A DNA stretch of 64,000 bases. Source: Yersinia intermedia (GTDB taxonomy: Bacteria > Pseudomonadota > Gammaproteobacteria > Enterobacterales > Enterobacteriaceae). Both the position numbers and the translations under genes were made by a program. The notes under the pieces are model-generated. The model was not told where the DNA came from, ran no database searches, and saw nothing but the letters and a program-made list of their open reading frames with translations. Numbering within the stretch: position 1 is the stretch's first letter; each line of letters starts with the position of its first letter. This document shows positions 49,383-58,558 of the stretch, in pieces. The DNA lies in the NCBI RefSeq assembly GCF_900635455.1, contig NZ_LR134116.1, forward strand, positions 3,100,001 to 3,164,000, given 5' to 3'.

Positions 49383-49410
49383 TTATGGGCCGAGTGGCCC
49401 ATAAGGATAG
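49383..49410 (-). terminator. Terminator of cydABX-ybgE
   Basis: A perfect 9-bp stem TTATGGGCC/GGCCCATAA with a 4-base loop (49383-49404) is followed on the minus strand by TTATTTTCG. It lies between ybgE and ybgC. Confidence 0.8.
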
Positions 49411-49442
49411 ATTGTGTTCAAATTAGGCGAAACATGTACAGA

Positions 49443-49736
49443 TTAGACAAAAAAGTAGAATAATCCCGCGCCCAAGATCACAATTGCTGGAAGTGGTGAG
49501 AAAAAAGCACGCAACCACATCCGCTTAGGGCGAAAACCAACCCCATGAATCACACCAGTACAAACCGCCCACACAATAAACACCTCTTGCCAGACCTCAA
49601 GTGAACTGGTTGCCGCCGCAAAACGCGAAGGGTCCCAAAACACACAGAATGCCACAGCAAAGGCGAGCACCAGTGAAAGGGCCCTAAAAGGGCCCTTATC
49701 CATTAAATCGTATAACTTATCGGACAACATCATCAT
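49443..49736 (-). CDS. ybgE: YbgE, cyd-operon associated membrane protein
   Basis: Small inner-membrane protein of 97 aa encoded after cydABX; function unknown in E. coli. Three hydrophobic segments are visible, with the conserved core FWDPSRFAAATSSLEVWQ, IVWAVCTGVIHGVGFRP and a hydrophobic C-terminus ending YFFV. Three successive ATG codons (49736, 49733, 49730) lie inside the end of cydX, and no good Shine-Dalgarno sequence precedes them, suggesting translational coupling. The first gives the E. coli length. Confidence 0.85.
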   Translation of the reverse strand: MMMLSDKLYDLMDKGPFRALSLVLAFAVAFCVFWDPSRFAAATSSLEVWQEVFIVWAVCTGVIHGVGFRPKRMWLRAFFSPLPAIVILGAGLFYFFV

Positions 49737-49854
49737 TGCCGTTGTTAGCGGCCTTCGCTGCTGCATTGGCTTCACTCTGCTCCAGCGCCAGAGCAGTAAT
49801 GATACCAAAGGAGCAGGCCAGAAGTGTCCCTAGAATCCAGGCAAAATACCACAT
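49717..49854 (-). CDS. cydX: CydX, small subunit of cytochrome bd oxidase
   Basis: Single-helix membrane protein of 45 aa: MWYFAWILGTLLACSFGIIT, then ALALEQSEANAAAKAANNGN and DDVVR. The N-terminal 25 residues are almost identical to E. coli CydX (37 aa), which stabilises the heme site of CydAB. The hydrophilic tail is longer and Ala/Asn rich. It starts 12 bases after the cydB stop with AAGGAGC as ribosome-binding site, and its 3' end overlaps the ybgE start by about 20 bases in another frame. Confidence 0.93.
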   Translation of the reverse strand: MWYFAWILGTLLACSFGIITALALEQSEANAAAKAANNGNDDVVR

Positions 49855-49866
49855 GCTTTATGCTCC

Positions 49867-51006
49867 TTAGTACAGTGAGTGCTTGTTGTTTTCGATAAAA
49901 TCTTTATCAATGCGCCCGAACATCTTGTAGTAACACCAACTGGTGTACAGCAAGATGATAGGAACAAAGATTATCGCAACAATAGTCATCACTTTCAGCG
50001 TCAACAGGCTAGATGTTGCATCCCACATTGTCAGACTGACATTTGGCACAGTGCTTGATGGCATAACGAACGGGAACATAGTTACCCCGGCAGTCAGGAT
50101 CACACAGGCAATAGTCAGTGATGAGAACAGGAAGGCCCAAGCCCCTTTTTCAAAACGCGACAGCAAAATGGTGAACAGTGGCAGAATAACCCCAAGAGCT
50201 GGCAGCGCCCACAGGCTTGGGTACTTGTTGAAGTTAATCAACCATGCACCAGCCTGATGTGCAACTTCTTTGCGCATCGGGTTAGATTCAGCCGCCGTAT
50301 CCAAAGCTGAAGTAATAACAAAACCATCGATACCTTTAACTAACCAGATACCGGCCAGCAGGAAGGCCACACTCATCACCAGAGCCGAGATCTGAGCCGC
50401 AGTACGGGAACGCAGATGCAACTCACCACGGGTACGCATTTGCAGATAAGTAGCACCTTGCGTTACCAACATGGTTAAGCTGACAACCCCCGCCAGTAAA
50501 CCAAACGGGTTCAGCAACTGGAAGAAGTTACCGGTGTAGAACAAGCGCATGTAGCTATCCATATGGAACGGTACGCCTTGCAGCAAGTTACCGAATGCCA
50601 CACCGAAGACCACTGCTGGCACGAAGCTACCAGCAAAAATGCCCCAGTCCCACATATTGCGCCAACGGTTATTTTCCAACTTAGAACGGTAATCAAAACC
50701 GACCGGACGGAAGAATAACGCAGCCAATACCAGAATCATCGCAATATAGAAGCCGGAGAATGCGGCTGCATACACCATTGGCCAGGCAGCAAACAGCGCC
50801 CCACCCGCAGTGATCAACCAAACCTGATTACCATCCCAGTGAGGGGCAATCGAGTTAATCATAATACGACGTTCTGTATCATTCTTACCGATGATGCGCA
50901 GCAGGATACCGACACCCATATCGAAACCATCGGTTACTGCGAACCCAATCAGCAGCACACCGATCAGCAGCCACCAGATAAATCGTAATACTTCATAATC
51001 AAACAT
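49867..51006 (-). CDS. cydB: CydB, cytochrome bd-I oxidase subunit II
   Basis: Inner-membrane subunit II of the quinol oxidase, 379 aa (same as E. coli), with about nine membrane helices. MFDYEVLRFIWWLLIGVLLIGFAVTDGFDMGVG at the N-terminus and WDGNQVWLITAGGALFAAWP are hallmark segments; Asp and His near these form part of the proton pathway. It lies 14 bases downstream of cydA and upstream of cydX. Confidence 0.97.
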   Translation of the reverse strand: MFDYEVLRFIWWLLIGVLLIGFAVTDGFDMGVGILLRIIGKNDTERRIMINSIAPHWDGNQVWLITAGGALFAAWPMVYAAAFSGFYIAMILVLAALFFRPVGFDYRSKLENNRWRNMWDWGIFAGSFVPAVVFGVAFGNLLQGVPFHMDSYMRLFYTGNFFQLLNPFGLLAGVVSLTMLVTQGATYLQMRTRGELHLRSRTAAQISALVMSVAFLLAGIWLVKGIDGFVITSALDTAAESNPMRKEVAHQAGAWLINFNKYPSLWALPALGVILPLFTILLSRFEKGAWAFLFSSLTIACVILTAGVTMFPFVMPSSTVPNVSLTMWDATSSLLTLKVMTIVAIIFVPIILLYTSWCYYKMFGRIDKDFIENNKHSLY

Positions 51007-51020
51007 AAGTGGACTCCTGT

Positions 51021-52589
51021 TTACCGTGCTTCCTGCACTGGGGCAGTCGGCTGTTCAAAATGATAGCGGCCCGTTTTCAGGCTACTTGGCCCAAGGCGCG
51101 CGAATTTGAACATCAGGTACATTTCTGCAACCAGGAACAGCGTGTACAGACCACAGATCAACCCCATGGAGAACAGAATATCCCCAGCGGTGACTGATGA
51201 GTTTGCAATTGCTGTCGGCAGCACTTCACCGATAGCCCATGGCTGACGACCATATTCCGCCACAAACCAACCTGCTTCTACTGCAATCCACGGCAACGGA
51301 ATACCGAACAGTGCGGCACGCAGTAACCATTTCTTCTCACCAATCCGACCACGAATCACATTATAGAAGGACAGACCAATGATCAGTAACATCAGCACGC
51401 CACAGGCAACCATGATGCGGAACGCGAAATACAGCGGCAGAACCCGTGGGATTGAGTCTTTGGCTGCTAACTTAATTTGTTCTTCAGTCGCATCGGTAAC
51501 GTTTTGTGTATAACGTTTCAGTAACAGACCATAGCCCAGATCTTGTTTCGCCTTACTGAATGCTTCACGCACAGCAGGGTCAGTATTACCTGAACGTAAT
51601 TTTTCTAGCAGACTGTAAGCTTGGATACCATTACGAATACGCACTTCATGTTGCGACATCAAATCACGCAAGCCAGTTACCGGTGTATCCAGTGAGCGCG
51701 TAGCGATAATGCCCAGTGCAAATGGGATCTGAACAGCAAACCGGTTCTCCATGGTTTCCTGATTCGGGATAGCAAACAGGGTGAAGGCTGCCGGAGGCGG
51801 TTGGGTTTCCCATTCAGCTTCAATTGCAGCCAGTTTGGTTTTCTGCACGTCACCCATTTCGTAACCAGATTCATCACCCAGCACGATAACGGACAATACG
51901 GCAGCCAAGCCAAAGCTCGCAGCAATTGCAAAGGAACGCTTGGCAAACGGAATATCACGGCCTTTCAACAGGTAGTAAGAGCTGATACCCAGCACAAACA
52001 TCGCACCAGTAACATACCCTGCCGCTACAGTGTGAACGAATTTCACCTGTGCAACTGGGTTGAGAACCAGTTCAGAGAAGCTCAGCATTTCCATACGCAT
52101 AGTTTCAAAGTTGAAATCAGATGCAATCGGGTTTTGCATCCAACCGTTGGCAACCAAGATCCACAACGCAGAGAAGTTAGAGCCTAATGCAACCAGCCAG
52201 GTTACAGCCAAATGCTGATGTTTACTCAGGCGATCCCATCCGAAGAAGAACAGACCGACGAAAGTAGATTCCAGGAAGAACGCCATCAGACCTTCGATTG
52301 CCAGAGGGGCACCGAAGATATCACCGACGTAATGTGAGAAATATGACCAGTTAGTCCCGAACTGGAACTCCATGGTCAAACCAGTAGCAACCCCCAGAGC
52401 AAAGTTAATAGCAAATAACTTGCCCCAGAATTTGGTCATATCTTTATAGATTTGTTTACCAGACAGCACATAAACCGATTCCATAATTGCCAACATAAAC
52501 GCCATACCCAGCGTTAATGGGACAAATAAGAAATGGTACATTGCCGTTAAGGCAAACTGTAACCGTGACAGTTCGACAATATCAAACAT
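51021..52589 (-). CDS. cydA: CydA, cytochrome bd-I oxidase subunit I
   Basis: Heme-bearing subunit I of the high-affinity quinol oxidase, 522 aa. The heme ligands known from E. coli are all present at the same positions: His19 (AMYHFLF), His186 (VKFVHTVA) and Met393 (AFRIMVACG). The periplasmic Q-loop (about 250-380) is of the long type seen in E. coli. First gene of cydABX-ybgE. Upstream FNR-like and ArcA-like motifs point to oxygen control. Confidence 0.97.
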   Translation of the reverse strand: MFDIVELSRLQFALTAMYHFLFVPLTLGMAFMLAIMESVYVLSGKQIYKDMTKFWGKLFAINFALGVATGLTMEFQFGTNWSYFSHYVGDIFGAPLAIEGLMAFFLESTFVGLFFFGWDRLSKHQHLAVTWLVALGSNFSALWILVANGWMQNPIASDFNFETMRMEMLSFSELVLNPVAQVKFVHTVAAGYVTGAMFVLGISSYYLLKGRDIPFAKRSFAIAASFGLAAVLSVIVLGDESGYEMGDVQKTKLAAIEAEWETQPPPAAFTLFAIPNQETMENRFAVQIPFALGIIATRSLDTPVTGLRDLMSQHEVRIRNGIQAYSLLEKLRSGNTDPAVREAFSKAKQDLGYGLLLKRYTQNVTDATEEQIKLAAKDSIPRVLPLYFAFRIMVACGVLMLLIIGLSFYNVIRGRIGEKKWLLRAALFGIPLPWIAVEAGWFVAEYGRQPWAIGEVLPTAIANSSVTAGDILFSMGLICGLYTLFLVAEMYLMFKFARLGPSSLKTGRYHFEQPTAPVQEAR

Positions 52590-53182
52590 CTTGACTCCTT
52601 GCTCCTCGCAGGAAGACTCCGACTTGCGGCAACTGAGCTTCCGCTAACTAAATTGGAAGCCCCGCAATTACCCGCAGTGAATGCCCAAAAAAACACAACA
52701 AAAATAACAATATCAACTACCCAGTATTACACCGTGGTAATAGTACGCTTCTAATCCCACACAATAAATAGGATTTTACGTGACCCAGCTTTGAGTTCTG
52801 GATACAGGTCAACAAACAGGTCATTTACCCATCTGGCCGTAGTTTGATCCAGAACAATTTAAGCTCATATGAACATTATTGCCATATTCAAAACTTGATT
52901 TAGAACAATTAATTCTTTTTCATGTTAATTAAAAGTTCGATTGTTTTTATATAATCCCGAACTGTTAATGAGATGTAATTTTATGGTTTATCTAATGCAT
53001 TATTAGTTCATTATTATGCGATCCAGGTTAACGTTTAAATTTATTAGACTCAGGGTGAGTTAAATCACAATTCCGAGTTTTATATGAATATATTAGTCTA
53101 GGTTGAGGGAAGCGTTCGCAAGTGTTGCCATTTTGTTGCATGATGAAATGCTATTTCTTGATAAAATATTGAATCTCCTACA
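52590..53182. promoter_or_regulatory. cydA/nucleotidase divergent control region with FNR- and ArcA-like sites
   Basis: This 593-base AT-rich region has no supported gene. Two FNR-like motifs TTGAT-N4-AACAA, one mismatch each from TTGAT-N4-ATCAA, lie at 52844-52857 and 52895-52908, 51 bases apart. GTTAATTAAAAGTTC at 52924-52938 resembles an ArcA box. All are 255 to 350 bases upstream of cydA, in line with long-range Fnr/ArcA control of cyd in E. coli. Assignments are by eye. Confidence 0.5.
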
Positions 53183-55081
53183 ATGAAAAAAATAGCGCTC
53201 ACCACATTACTCTGTGTCAGTACTGCATCCATCGCTGCGCAACAAGTCGATATCACTATTTTGGGTACCTCTGACTTACATGGCACTTTTGTGCCGTGGG
53301 ACTATGCCAGCGACACTGAGAACCTGGCTGGTAGCCTGAGCCAGATAGCCACTAAAGTGCAAAAAATACGTGCTGAACAACCGAATCTGATTCTGGTTGA
53401 TGCCGGTGATACCCTTCAGGGCAACTTTGTTGAAACCTTTAAAAATGAGCCAATCAGCCCGATGATTCTCGGCTTCAATGCTTTGAAATATGATGCCTGG
53501 GTGATGGGTAACCACGAGTTTGATTTTGGCCTGAAAGCCCTTTCCACTTCACTAAAACAATTTGATGGCACGGCACTGGCGGGGAACATCTTCTGGGATT
53601 CGGGTAAGCCTTACCTCCCCTCTTATAAAATCATCGAACGTCAGGGGGTGAAAATCGGCATTATTGGTATGGATACCCCAATGACTGCGGAGTTCGCACA
53701 GGGTACTGACCGTATCAATGGCATCCATTTCACCGATCCAGTGCAAGAAGTAAAAAAGGTTATTCAGCAGATAGAACCACAGGTAGACGCCATCGTGTTG
53801 GTCGCCCATATGGGCGTCGATAATGAGAATCAGCGCCCCGGCACCGGGGTTGGCGATATCGCCAAGGCCAATCCAGAGCTGGCAGCCATTGTCGCAGGCC
53901 ATATGCATGTGAAGATTGATAAAGCAGTGGTTAACGGTGTCATTATCACTGAACCGGATAAATATGGCCGCGCGCTCTCCCGCATTGACCTGAAATTTGA
54001 GCAGCGTGAGGGTAAATATCATCTGGTGGATAAAAACAGCTATACCTATCCGATCAAGGGGGTCGAGTCTGATAAAAAGCTGGAAGCGATTTACCAACCT
54101 TATCATGATATTTTGCGCGCCAATGCTAATCGGGTAATTGCGACCTTGAGCGGCAGTAATCTGGTACCGGCCGATGAGATTAAAGGTATTCCTCAGGTCC
54201 ATATTCAGGATACCGGTATCAGCGCGTTGTATCAGGAGGCGGCGCATTATTATGCTCCTCAGGCGCAGGTTATTGCCTTACAAATTGATAATGACCATCC
54301 GAAACTGGATGTCGGTGATATCACCGCTAAAGACATTGCTTTTAACTATCAATATGCCGGCGGTGAAATCACCGTTTATGCCCTGACCGGCAAAGCGTTA
54401 AAACAATATATGGAATGGTCGGCTGATTACTTTAATCAGGTTAAAGCGGGCGATGTCACCTACAGTTTTAATCCGCAACGCCGCGCCTCAAAATATTCGA
54501 CCAATGACTTCTTCGATGGTGTGACCTACACCATTGATTTGCGTAAACCAACAGGTTCGCGCATTACCAACCTACGCCTCAATGACGGTACACCTGTTAC
54601 AGATAGCACCCCTATTCATCTGGGAATGAACAGTTACCGGATGGGGCATTTGACGCAAAAAGGTGGCGCGTTGGAAGGACAGAAATTCCAGATACTGTCT
54701 GACAGTAAAGCGCAATACGGTGAGGAAGACGGCACAATACGTAATCTGACCATTCGCTATTTGACTGATATTAAAGCTGGAAAATATGAGGGTAAAGCTC
54801 AGCAGCGCTGGCATTTAATCGGGTTAGAAGGCTTTGACAAAGAGCAGGAGATCGTCAAGCAGTTGATTAATAGCGGTAAAATTTCAGTGCCAGCAACAGC
54901 AGATGGCCGCTACACCAATATTGCATCAATTAACGTCAAAGATAAGTTGTTTAAGGATAGAGCCAGTTACGATGCCGCATTGGCTACGTTGCAGCAACAA
55001 GCTGCCAGTGCCAGCACTGAACAGGCTAAGCAGCAAGTACAAACTGATATAACACTAATCACCGCCCTGAATACGTTCTGA
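53183..55081 (+). CDS. Periplasmic 5'-nucleotidase / metallophosphoesterase (UshA/CpdB superfamily)
   Basis: Exported phosphoesterase of 632 aa. Signal peptide about residues 1-19 (ending SIAA). Metallophosphatase domain (about 22-270) has the two-metal motifs TSDLHGTF (Asp31, His33), DAGDTLQG, GNHEFDFG, VLVAHMG and AGHMHVK. The 5'-nucleotidase C-terminal domain (about 320-530) includes NDHPKLDVGDITAKD, YQYAGGEITVYALTGKALKQYMEWSA and MNSYRMG. A short helical tail follows. Substrate is probably nucleotides or cyclic nucleotides, as in UshA and CpdB, but the sequence is clearly not the orthologue of either as I remember them. It is inserted between cydA and sucD. Confidence 0.88.
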   Translation: MKKIALTTLLCVSTASIAAQQVDITILGTSDLHGTFVPWDYASDTENLAGSLSQIATKVQKIRAEQPNLILVDAGDTLQGNFVETFKNEPISPMILGFNALKYDAWVMGNHEFDFGLKALSTSLKQFDGTALAGNIFWDSGKPYLPSYKIIERQGVKIGIIGMDTPMTAEFAQGTDRINGIHFTDPVQEVKKVIQQIEPQVDAIVLVAHMGVDNENQRPGTGVGDIAKANPELAAIVAGHMHVKIDKAVVNGVIITEPDKYGRALSRIDLKFEQREGKYHLVDKNSYTYPIKGVESDKKLEAIYQPYHDILRANANRVIATLSGSNLVPADEIKGIPQVHIQDTGISALYQEAAHYYAPQAQVIALQIDNDHPKLDVGDITAKDIAFNYQYAGGEITVYALTGKALKQYMEWSADYFNQVKAGDVTYSFNPQRRASKYSTNDFFDGVTYTIDLRKPTGSRITNLRLNDGTPVTDSTPIHLGMNSYRMGHLTQKGGALEGQKFQILSDSKAQYGEEDGTIRNLTIRYLTDIKAGKYEGKAQQRWHLIGLEGFDKEQEIVKQLINSGKISVPATADGRYTNIASINVKDKLFKDRASYDAALATLQQQAASASTEQAKQQVQTDITLITALNTF

Positions 55082-55087
55082 TTAGGC

Positions 55088-55113
55088 AAAAAAAGGCCAC
55101 CGCAAGGTGGCCT
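55088..55113. terminator. Terminator between the nucleotidase gene and sucD
   Basis: Stem AGGCCACC/GGTGGCCT with a GCAA tetraloop; on the minus strand it is followed by seven T residues, a strong terminator for sucABCD. On the plus strand the tail is CTATCTTG, weaker for the nucleotidase gene. Confidence 0.88.
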
Positions 55114-55155
55114 CTATCTTGAGTTAGTTATCAAACTAACATCGCACCTAATGAC

Positions 55156-56028
55156 TTACTGCGGTAATACCGCTTTAACGGCATTGCCGATTTCAGCCAG
55201 ACTGCGGACAGTTTTCACACCGGCAGCTTCCAGCGCAGCGAACTTGTCATCCGCAGTACCTTTACCACCCGCAATGATGGCGCCTGCGTGGCCCATACGC
55301 TTGCCTTTTGGTGCTGTTACACCGGCGATGTAACCCACAACAGGTTTGGTCACGTGATCTTTAATATAAGCAGCCGCTTCTTCTTCAGCGTTACCACCGA
55401 TCTCACCGATCATCACAATAACTTCAGTCTGCGGGTCTTCCTGGAACAACTTCAGGATATCAATAAAGTTAGAACCTGGGATCGGGTCACCACCGATGCC
55501 AACACAAGTTGACTGACCGAAACCGATATCCGTGGTTTGTTTTACCGCTTCGTAGGTCAAAGTCCCTGAACGGGAAACAATACCCACTTTGCCCGGTAAA
55601 TGAATGTGGCCTGGCATGATGCCAATCTTACATTCACCTGGGGTGATAACACCTGGGCAGTTCGGGCCGATCATCCGTGCATCAGACTGTTCTAATCTGA
55701 CTTTTACTACCAGCATATCCAGTGTTGGGATACCTTCAGTAATACAGATGATCAGTTTGATACCCGCATCGATAGCTTCAAGAATGGAGTCTTTACAGAA
55801 CGGCGCTGGCACGTAGATAACCGATGCCGTAGCACCGGTGGCCTCTACGGCTTCACGCACAGTATTGAATACTGGCAGGCCCAGATGCTCAGTGCCGCCT
55901 TTACCTGGCGTAACACCGCCAACCATTTTAGTACCATAGGCAATAGCTTGTTCGGAGTGGAAAGTCCCCTGGCTACCGGTAAAGCCCTGGCAAATAACTT
56001 TGGTGTTTTTATCAATTAAAATAGACAT
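55156..56028 (-). CDS. sucD: SucD, succinyl-CoA synthetase alpha subunit
   Basis: TCA-cycle enzyme subunit of 290 aa. N-terminal CoA-binding Rossmann domain ([21 protein letters not shown]), [14 protein letters not shown] and the phospho-histidine in [18 protein letters not shown] (near residue 247) are intact. Its start shares one base with the sucC stop. Last gene of sucABCD; the short 3' UTR before the terminator is where E. coli encodes the small RNA SdhX, not verifiable here. Confidence 0.97.
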   Translation of the reverse strand: MSILIDKNTKVICQGFTGSQGTFHSEQAIAYGTKMVGGVTPGKGGTEHLGLPVFNTVREAVEATGATASVIYVPAPFCKDSILEAIDAGIKLIICITEGIPTLDMLVVKVRLEQSDARMIGPNCPGVITPGECKIGIMPGHIHLPGKVGIVSRSGTLTYEAVKQTTDIGFGQSTCVGIGGDPIPGSNFIDILKLFQEDPQTEVIVMIGEIGGNAEEEAAAYIKDHVTKPVVGYIAGVTAPKGKRMGHAGAIIAGGKGTADDKFAALEAAGVKTVRSLAEIGNAVKAVLPQ

Positions 56029-57194
56029 TATTTAGCCCCCACTGCCGCTACAACTTGCTGAGCCGCATCTGTCAGGCTGGTCGCAGCAATGATATTCAAA
56101 CCGCTGTCTGCCAATTTTTTGGCACCCAGTTCAGCGTTATTTCCTTCCAGACGAACCACGACTGGCACATTGACGCCCACTTCTTCAACCGCACCAATGA
56201 TGCCGTCAGCGATCAGGTCACAACGCACAATGCCGCCGAAAATGTTAACCAGAACCGCTTTCACTTTGTCATCAGACAGAATGATTTTAAACGCTTCAGT
56301 CACACGCTCTTTGGTTGCGCCACCGCCAACATCAAGGAAGTTAGCCGGCTCACCACCGTGAAGTTTCACAATGTCCATGGTTCCCATTGCCAAACCGGCA
56401 CCGTTTACCATGCAACCAATGTTGCCATCCAACGCCACGTAGTTCAGTTCCCACTGCGCCGCATCGGCTTCACGTTTATCTTCCTGCGACTTGTCACGCA
56501 TTTCACGCAATTCTGGTTGACGGAACAAGGCGTTACCATCAGCACCCAGCTTGCCGTCCAGACAGATCAGATCGCCCTGTTTGGTAATCACTAGCGGGTT
56601 GATCTCAACCATCGCCAGGTCACGTTCCAGGAACAGCGTTGCCAAACCCATAAAGATCTTCGTGAACTGAGTAACTTGCTTACCGGTCAGCCCCAGTTTA
56701 AAGGCTAATTCGCGGCCTTGATAAGGCTGCGGCCCCGTCAACGGATCCAATGCGATTTTGTGGATCAGTTCAGGTGTTTCTTCGGCAACTTTCTCAATTT
56801 CAACACCGCCTTCAGTGGATGCCATAAACACCACACGACGGGAGCTACGGTCAATAACTGCGCCCAGATACAGCTCTTTATCGATATCAGTCGCTGCTTC
56901 AACCAGAATTTGGTGAACCGGCTGACCGTGAGCATCTGTCTGGTAAGTCACCAGGTTTTTACCCAACCACTGTTCAGCGAAAGCACGAATATCTTCTTTG
57001 CTGTTAACCAGTTTCACGCCGCCCGCTTTACCGCGACCACCAGCATGCACCTGACATTTAACCACCCACGGGCCAGCACCGATTTTAGATGCGGCTTCTT
57101 CTGCTTCACGCGGTGTAGTACAAGCGTAGCCAGTTGGCGCTGGCATGCCATACCGAGCAAACAGTTGTTTTGCCTGATATTCGTGTAAATTCAT
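56028..57194 (-). CDS. sucC: SucC, succinyl-CoA synthetase beta subunit (ADP-forming)
   Basis: ATP-grasp subunit of 388 aa (same as E. coli). [42 protein letters not shown], the metal-binding [10 protein letters not shown] and the succinate loop [29 protein letters not shown] and [10 protein letters not shown] are conserved. Separated from sucB by 114 bases without an obvious terminator. Confidence 0.97.
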   Translation of the reverse strand: MNLHEYQAKQLFARYGMPAPTGYACTTPREAEEAASKIGAGPWVVKCQVHAGGRGKAGGVKLVNSKEDIRAFAEQWLGKNLVTYQTDAHGQPVHQILVEAATDIDKELYLGAVIDRSSRRVVFMASTEGGVEIEKVAEETPELIHKIALDPLTGPQPYQGRELAFKLGLTGKQVTQFTKIFMGLATLFLERDLAMVEINPLVITKQGDLICLDGKLGADGNALFRQPELREMRDKSQEDKREADAAQWELNYVALDGNIGCMVNGAGLAMGTMDIVKLHGGEPANFLDVGGGATKERVTEAFKIILSDDKVKAVLVNIFGGIVRCDLIADGIIGAVEEVGVNVPVVVRLEGNNAELGAKKLADSGLNIIAATSLTDAAQQVVAAVGAK

Positions 57195-57308
57195 GATGTT
57201 CTATCCATATAAGGTCTGAGATGGGCCGAAGCCTACTAGGTAGCCTGATTGCGCGGAGGCAGGTTAATCAACACCTTGCAACCAGACTGACCTTGTCATT
57301 TATCTTTT

Positions 57309-58529
57309 TTATACGTCGAGCAATAAGCGAGCTGGATCTTCCAGCATCTCTTTCACCGTCACCAGGTAGCCGACAGACTCGCGGCCATCAATCAAACGGT
57401 GATCGTAGGACAGTGCCAAATACATCATTGGCAGAATCACTACCTGACCATTTACCGCCATTGGCCTGTCTTTGATAGCATGCATACCAAGGATCGCGCT
57501 TTGTGGTGGGTTAATGATCGGAGTCGACATCAGGGAGCCGAATACGCCGCCATTAGTAATCGTGAAATTACCGCCAGTCAGTTCTTCAACCTTCAGTTTG
57601 CCGTCACGGCCTTTTACAGCCAGTTCTTTGATTTTCTTCTCGATATCAGCCATACCCAGGGTATCGACATCACGCAACACTGGGGTTACCAGACCGCGTG
57701 GAGTAGACACCGCAATACTGACATCAAAGTAGTTGTGGTAAACCACATCTTCGCCATCAATAGAAGCATTCACTTCAGGATAGCGTTTCAGAGCTTCAAC
57801 TACCGCTTTGATATAGAAGGACATAAAGCCCAGACGAACACCGTGACGCTTCTCGAAAGCTTCACCGTACTGCTTACGCAGGTCCATGATCGGCTTCATA
57901 TTGATTTCGTTAAACGTGGTCAGCATCGCTGTACTGTTTTTCGCTTCCAACAGACGCTCAGCAACACGTTTACGCAGACGGGTCATAGGTACGCGTTTTT
58001 CGCTGCGGCTAGCCAGTGCCGCAGGTGCGGCGGCAGCGACTTTGGTTTCAGCCACTGCTGGTGCCGATTTACGGTTTGCCAAATGACTATCGACATCTTC
58101 ACGGGTAATACGGCCACCCACGCCGCTGCCTTTAATGGCAGTAGCATCAAGGTCATGTTCCGCAATCAGACGACGAATTGCCGGGCTGAGAGTCTCGTTA
58201 CTCTCTTCTTCCAGGCTAGCAGTCTGACGCTGTGCCGGAGTGGACTCGGTACTTTGACTTTTTTCTTCCGTCGGCTTGCCTGAGCTGTCACTTGGACGAA
58301 TACGGCCCAGAACCTGACGTGAGGTCACAGTCGCGCCTTCGTCTTCCAAAATGGCGTCTAAAATACCGTCCTGACTGGCCGGAACTTCCAGAATCACTTT
58401 GTCCGTTTCAATCTCAACCAGCACTTCATCGCGTTTAACGCTGTCGCCCGGTTTCTTGTGCCAAGTTGCTACAGAGCCATCAGCCACAGACTCAGGGAGG
58501 TCAGGAACATTAATATCTACGCTACTCAT
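57309..58529 (-). CDS. sucB: SucB, dihydrolipoyl succinyltransferase (E2o)
   Basis: Core of the 2-oxoglutarate dehydrogenase complex, 406 aa. Single lipoyl domain (1-80) with lipoyl Lys44 ([11 protein letters not shown]), a linker, the E1/E3-binding domain (about 115-150; [33 protein letters not shown]) and the catalytic domain ending with His377 and Asp381 ([13 protein letters not shown]). It follows sucA after 29 bases. A long antisense frame exists but is a by-product of codon composition. Confidence 0.97.
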   Translation of the reverse strand: MSSVDINVPDLPESVADGSVATWHKKPGDSVKRDEVLVEIETDKVILEVPASQDGILDAILEDEGATVTSRQVLGRIRPSDSSGKPTEEKSQSTESTPAQRQTASLEEESNETLSPAIRRLIAEHDLDATAIKGSGVGGRITREDVDSHLANRKSAPAVAETKVAAAAPAALASRSEKRVPMTRLRKRVAERLLEAKNSTAMLTTFNEINMKPIMDLRKQYGEAFEKRHGVRLGFMSFYIKAVVEALKRYPEVNASIDGEDVVYHNYFDVSIAVSTPRGLVTPVLRDVDTLGMADIEKKIKELAVKGRDGKLKVEELTGGNFTITNGGVFGSLMSTPIINPPQSAILGMHAIKDRPMAVNGQVVILPMMYLALSYDHRLIDGRESVGYLVTVKEMLEDPARLLLDV

Positions 58530-58558
58530 TCTCTATCCTTTATATGTTAACCGGCTCG

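Noticed and set aside
53552..54247. 231-codon minus-strand frame opposite the nucleotidase gene
   Set aside because: The plus-strand gene has a signal peptide and all catalytic motifs. The antisense frame shows none and is a codon-bias artefact.
55114..55155. SdhX-like small RNA in the sucD 3' UTR
   Set aside because: E. coli makes SdhX from this place, and a small TTAGTTTGATAACTAA hairpin lies before the terminator. I cannot recognise the SdhX seed here, so it stays unsupported.
57399..58283. 294-codon plus-strand frame opposite sucB, rich in His/Thr/Gln/Arg
   Set aside because: It is the shadow of the strongly conserved sucB on the other strand; its composition is atypical for a protein and no motif is present.
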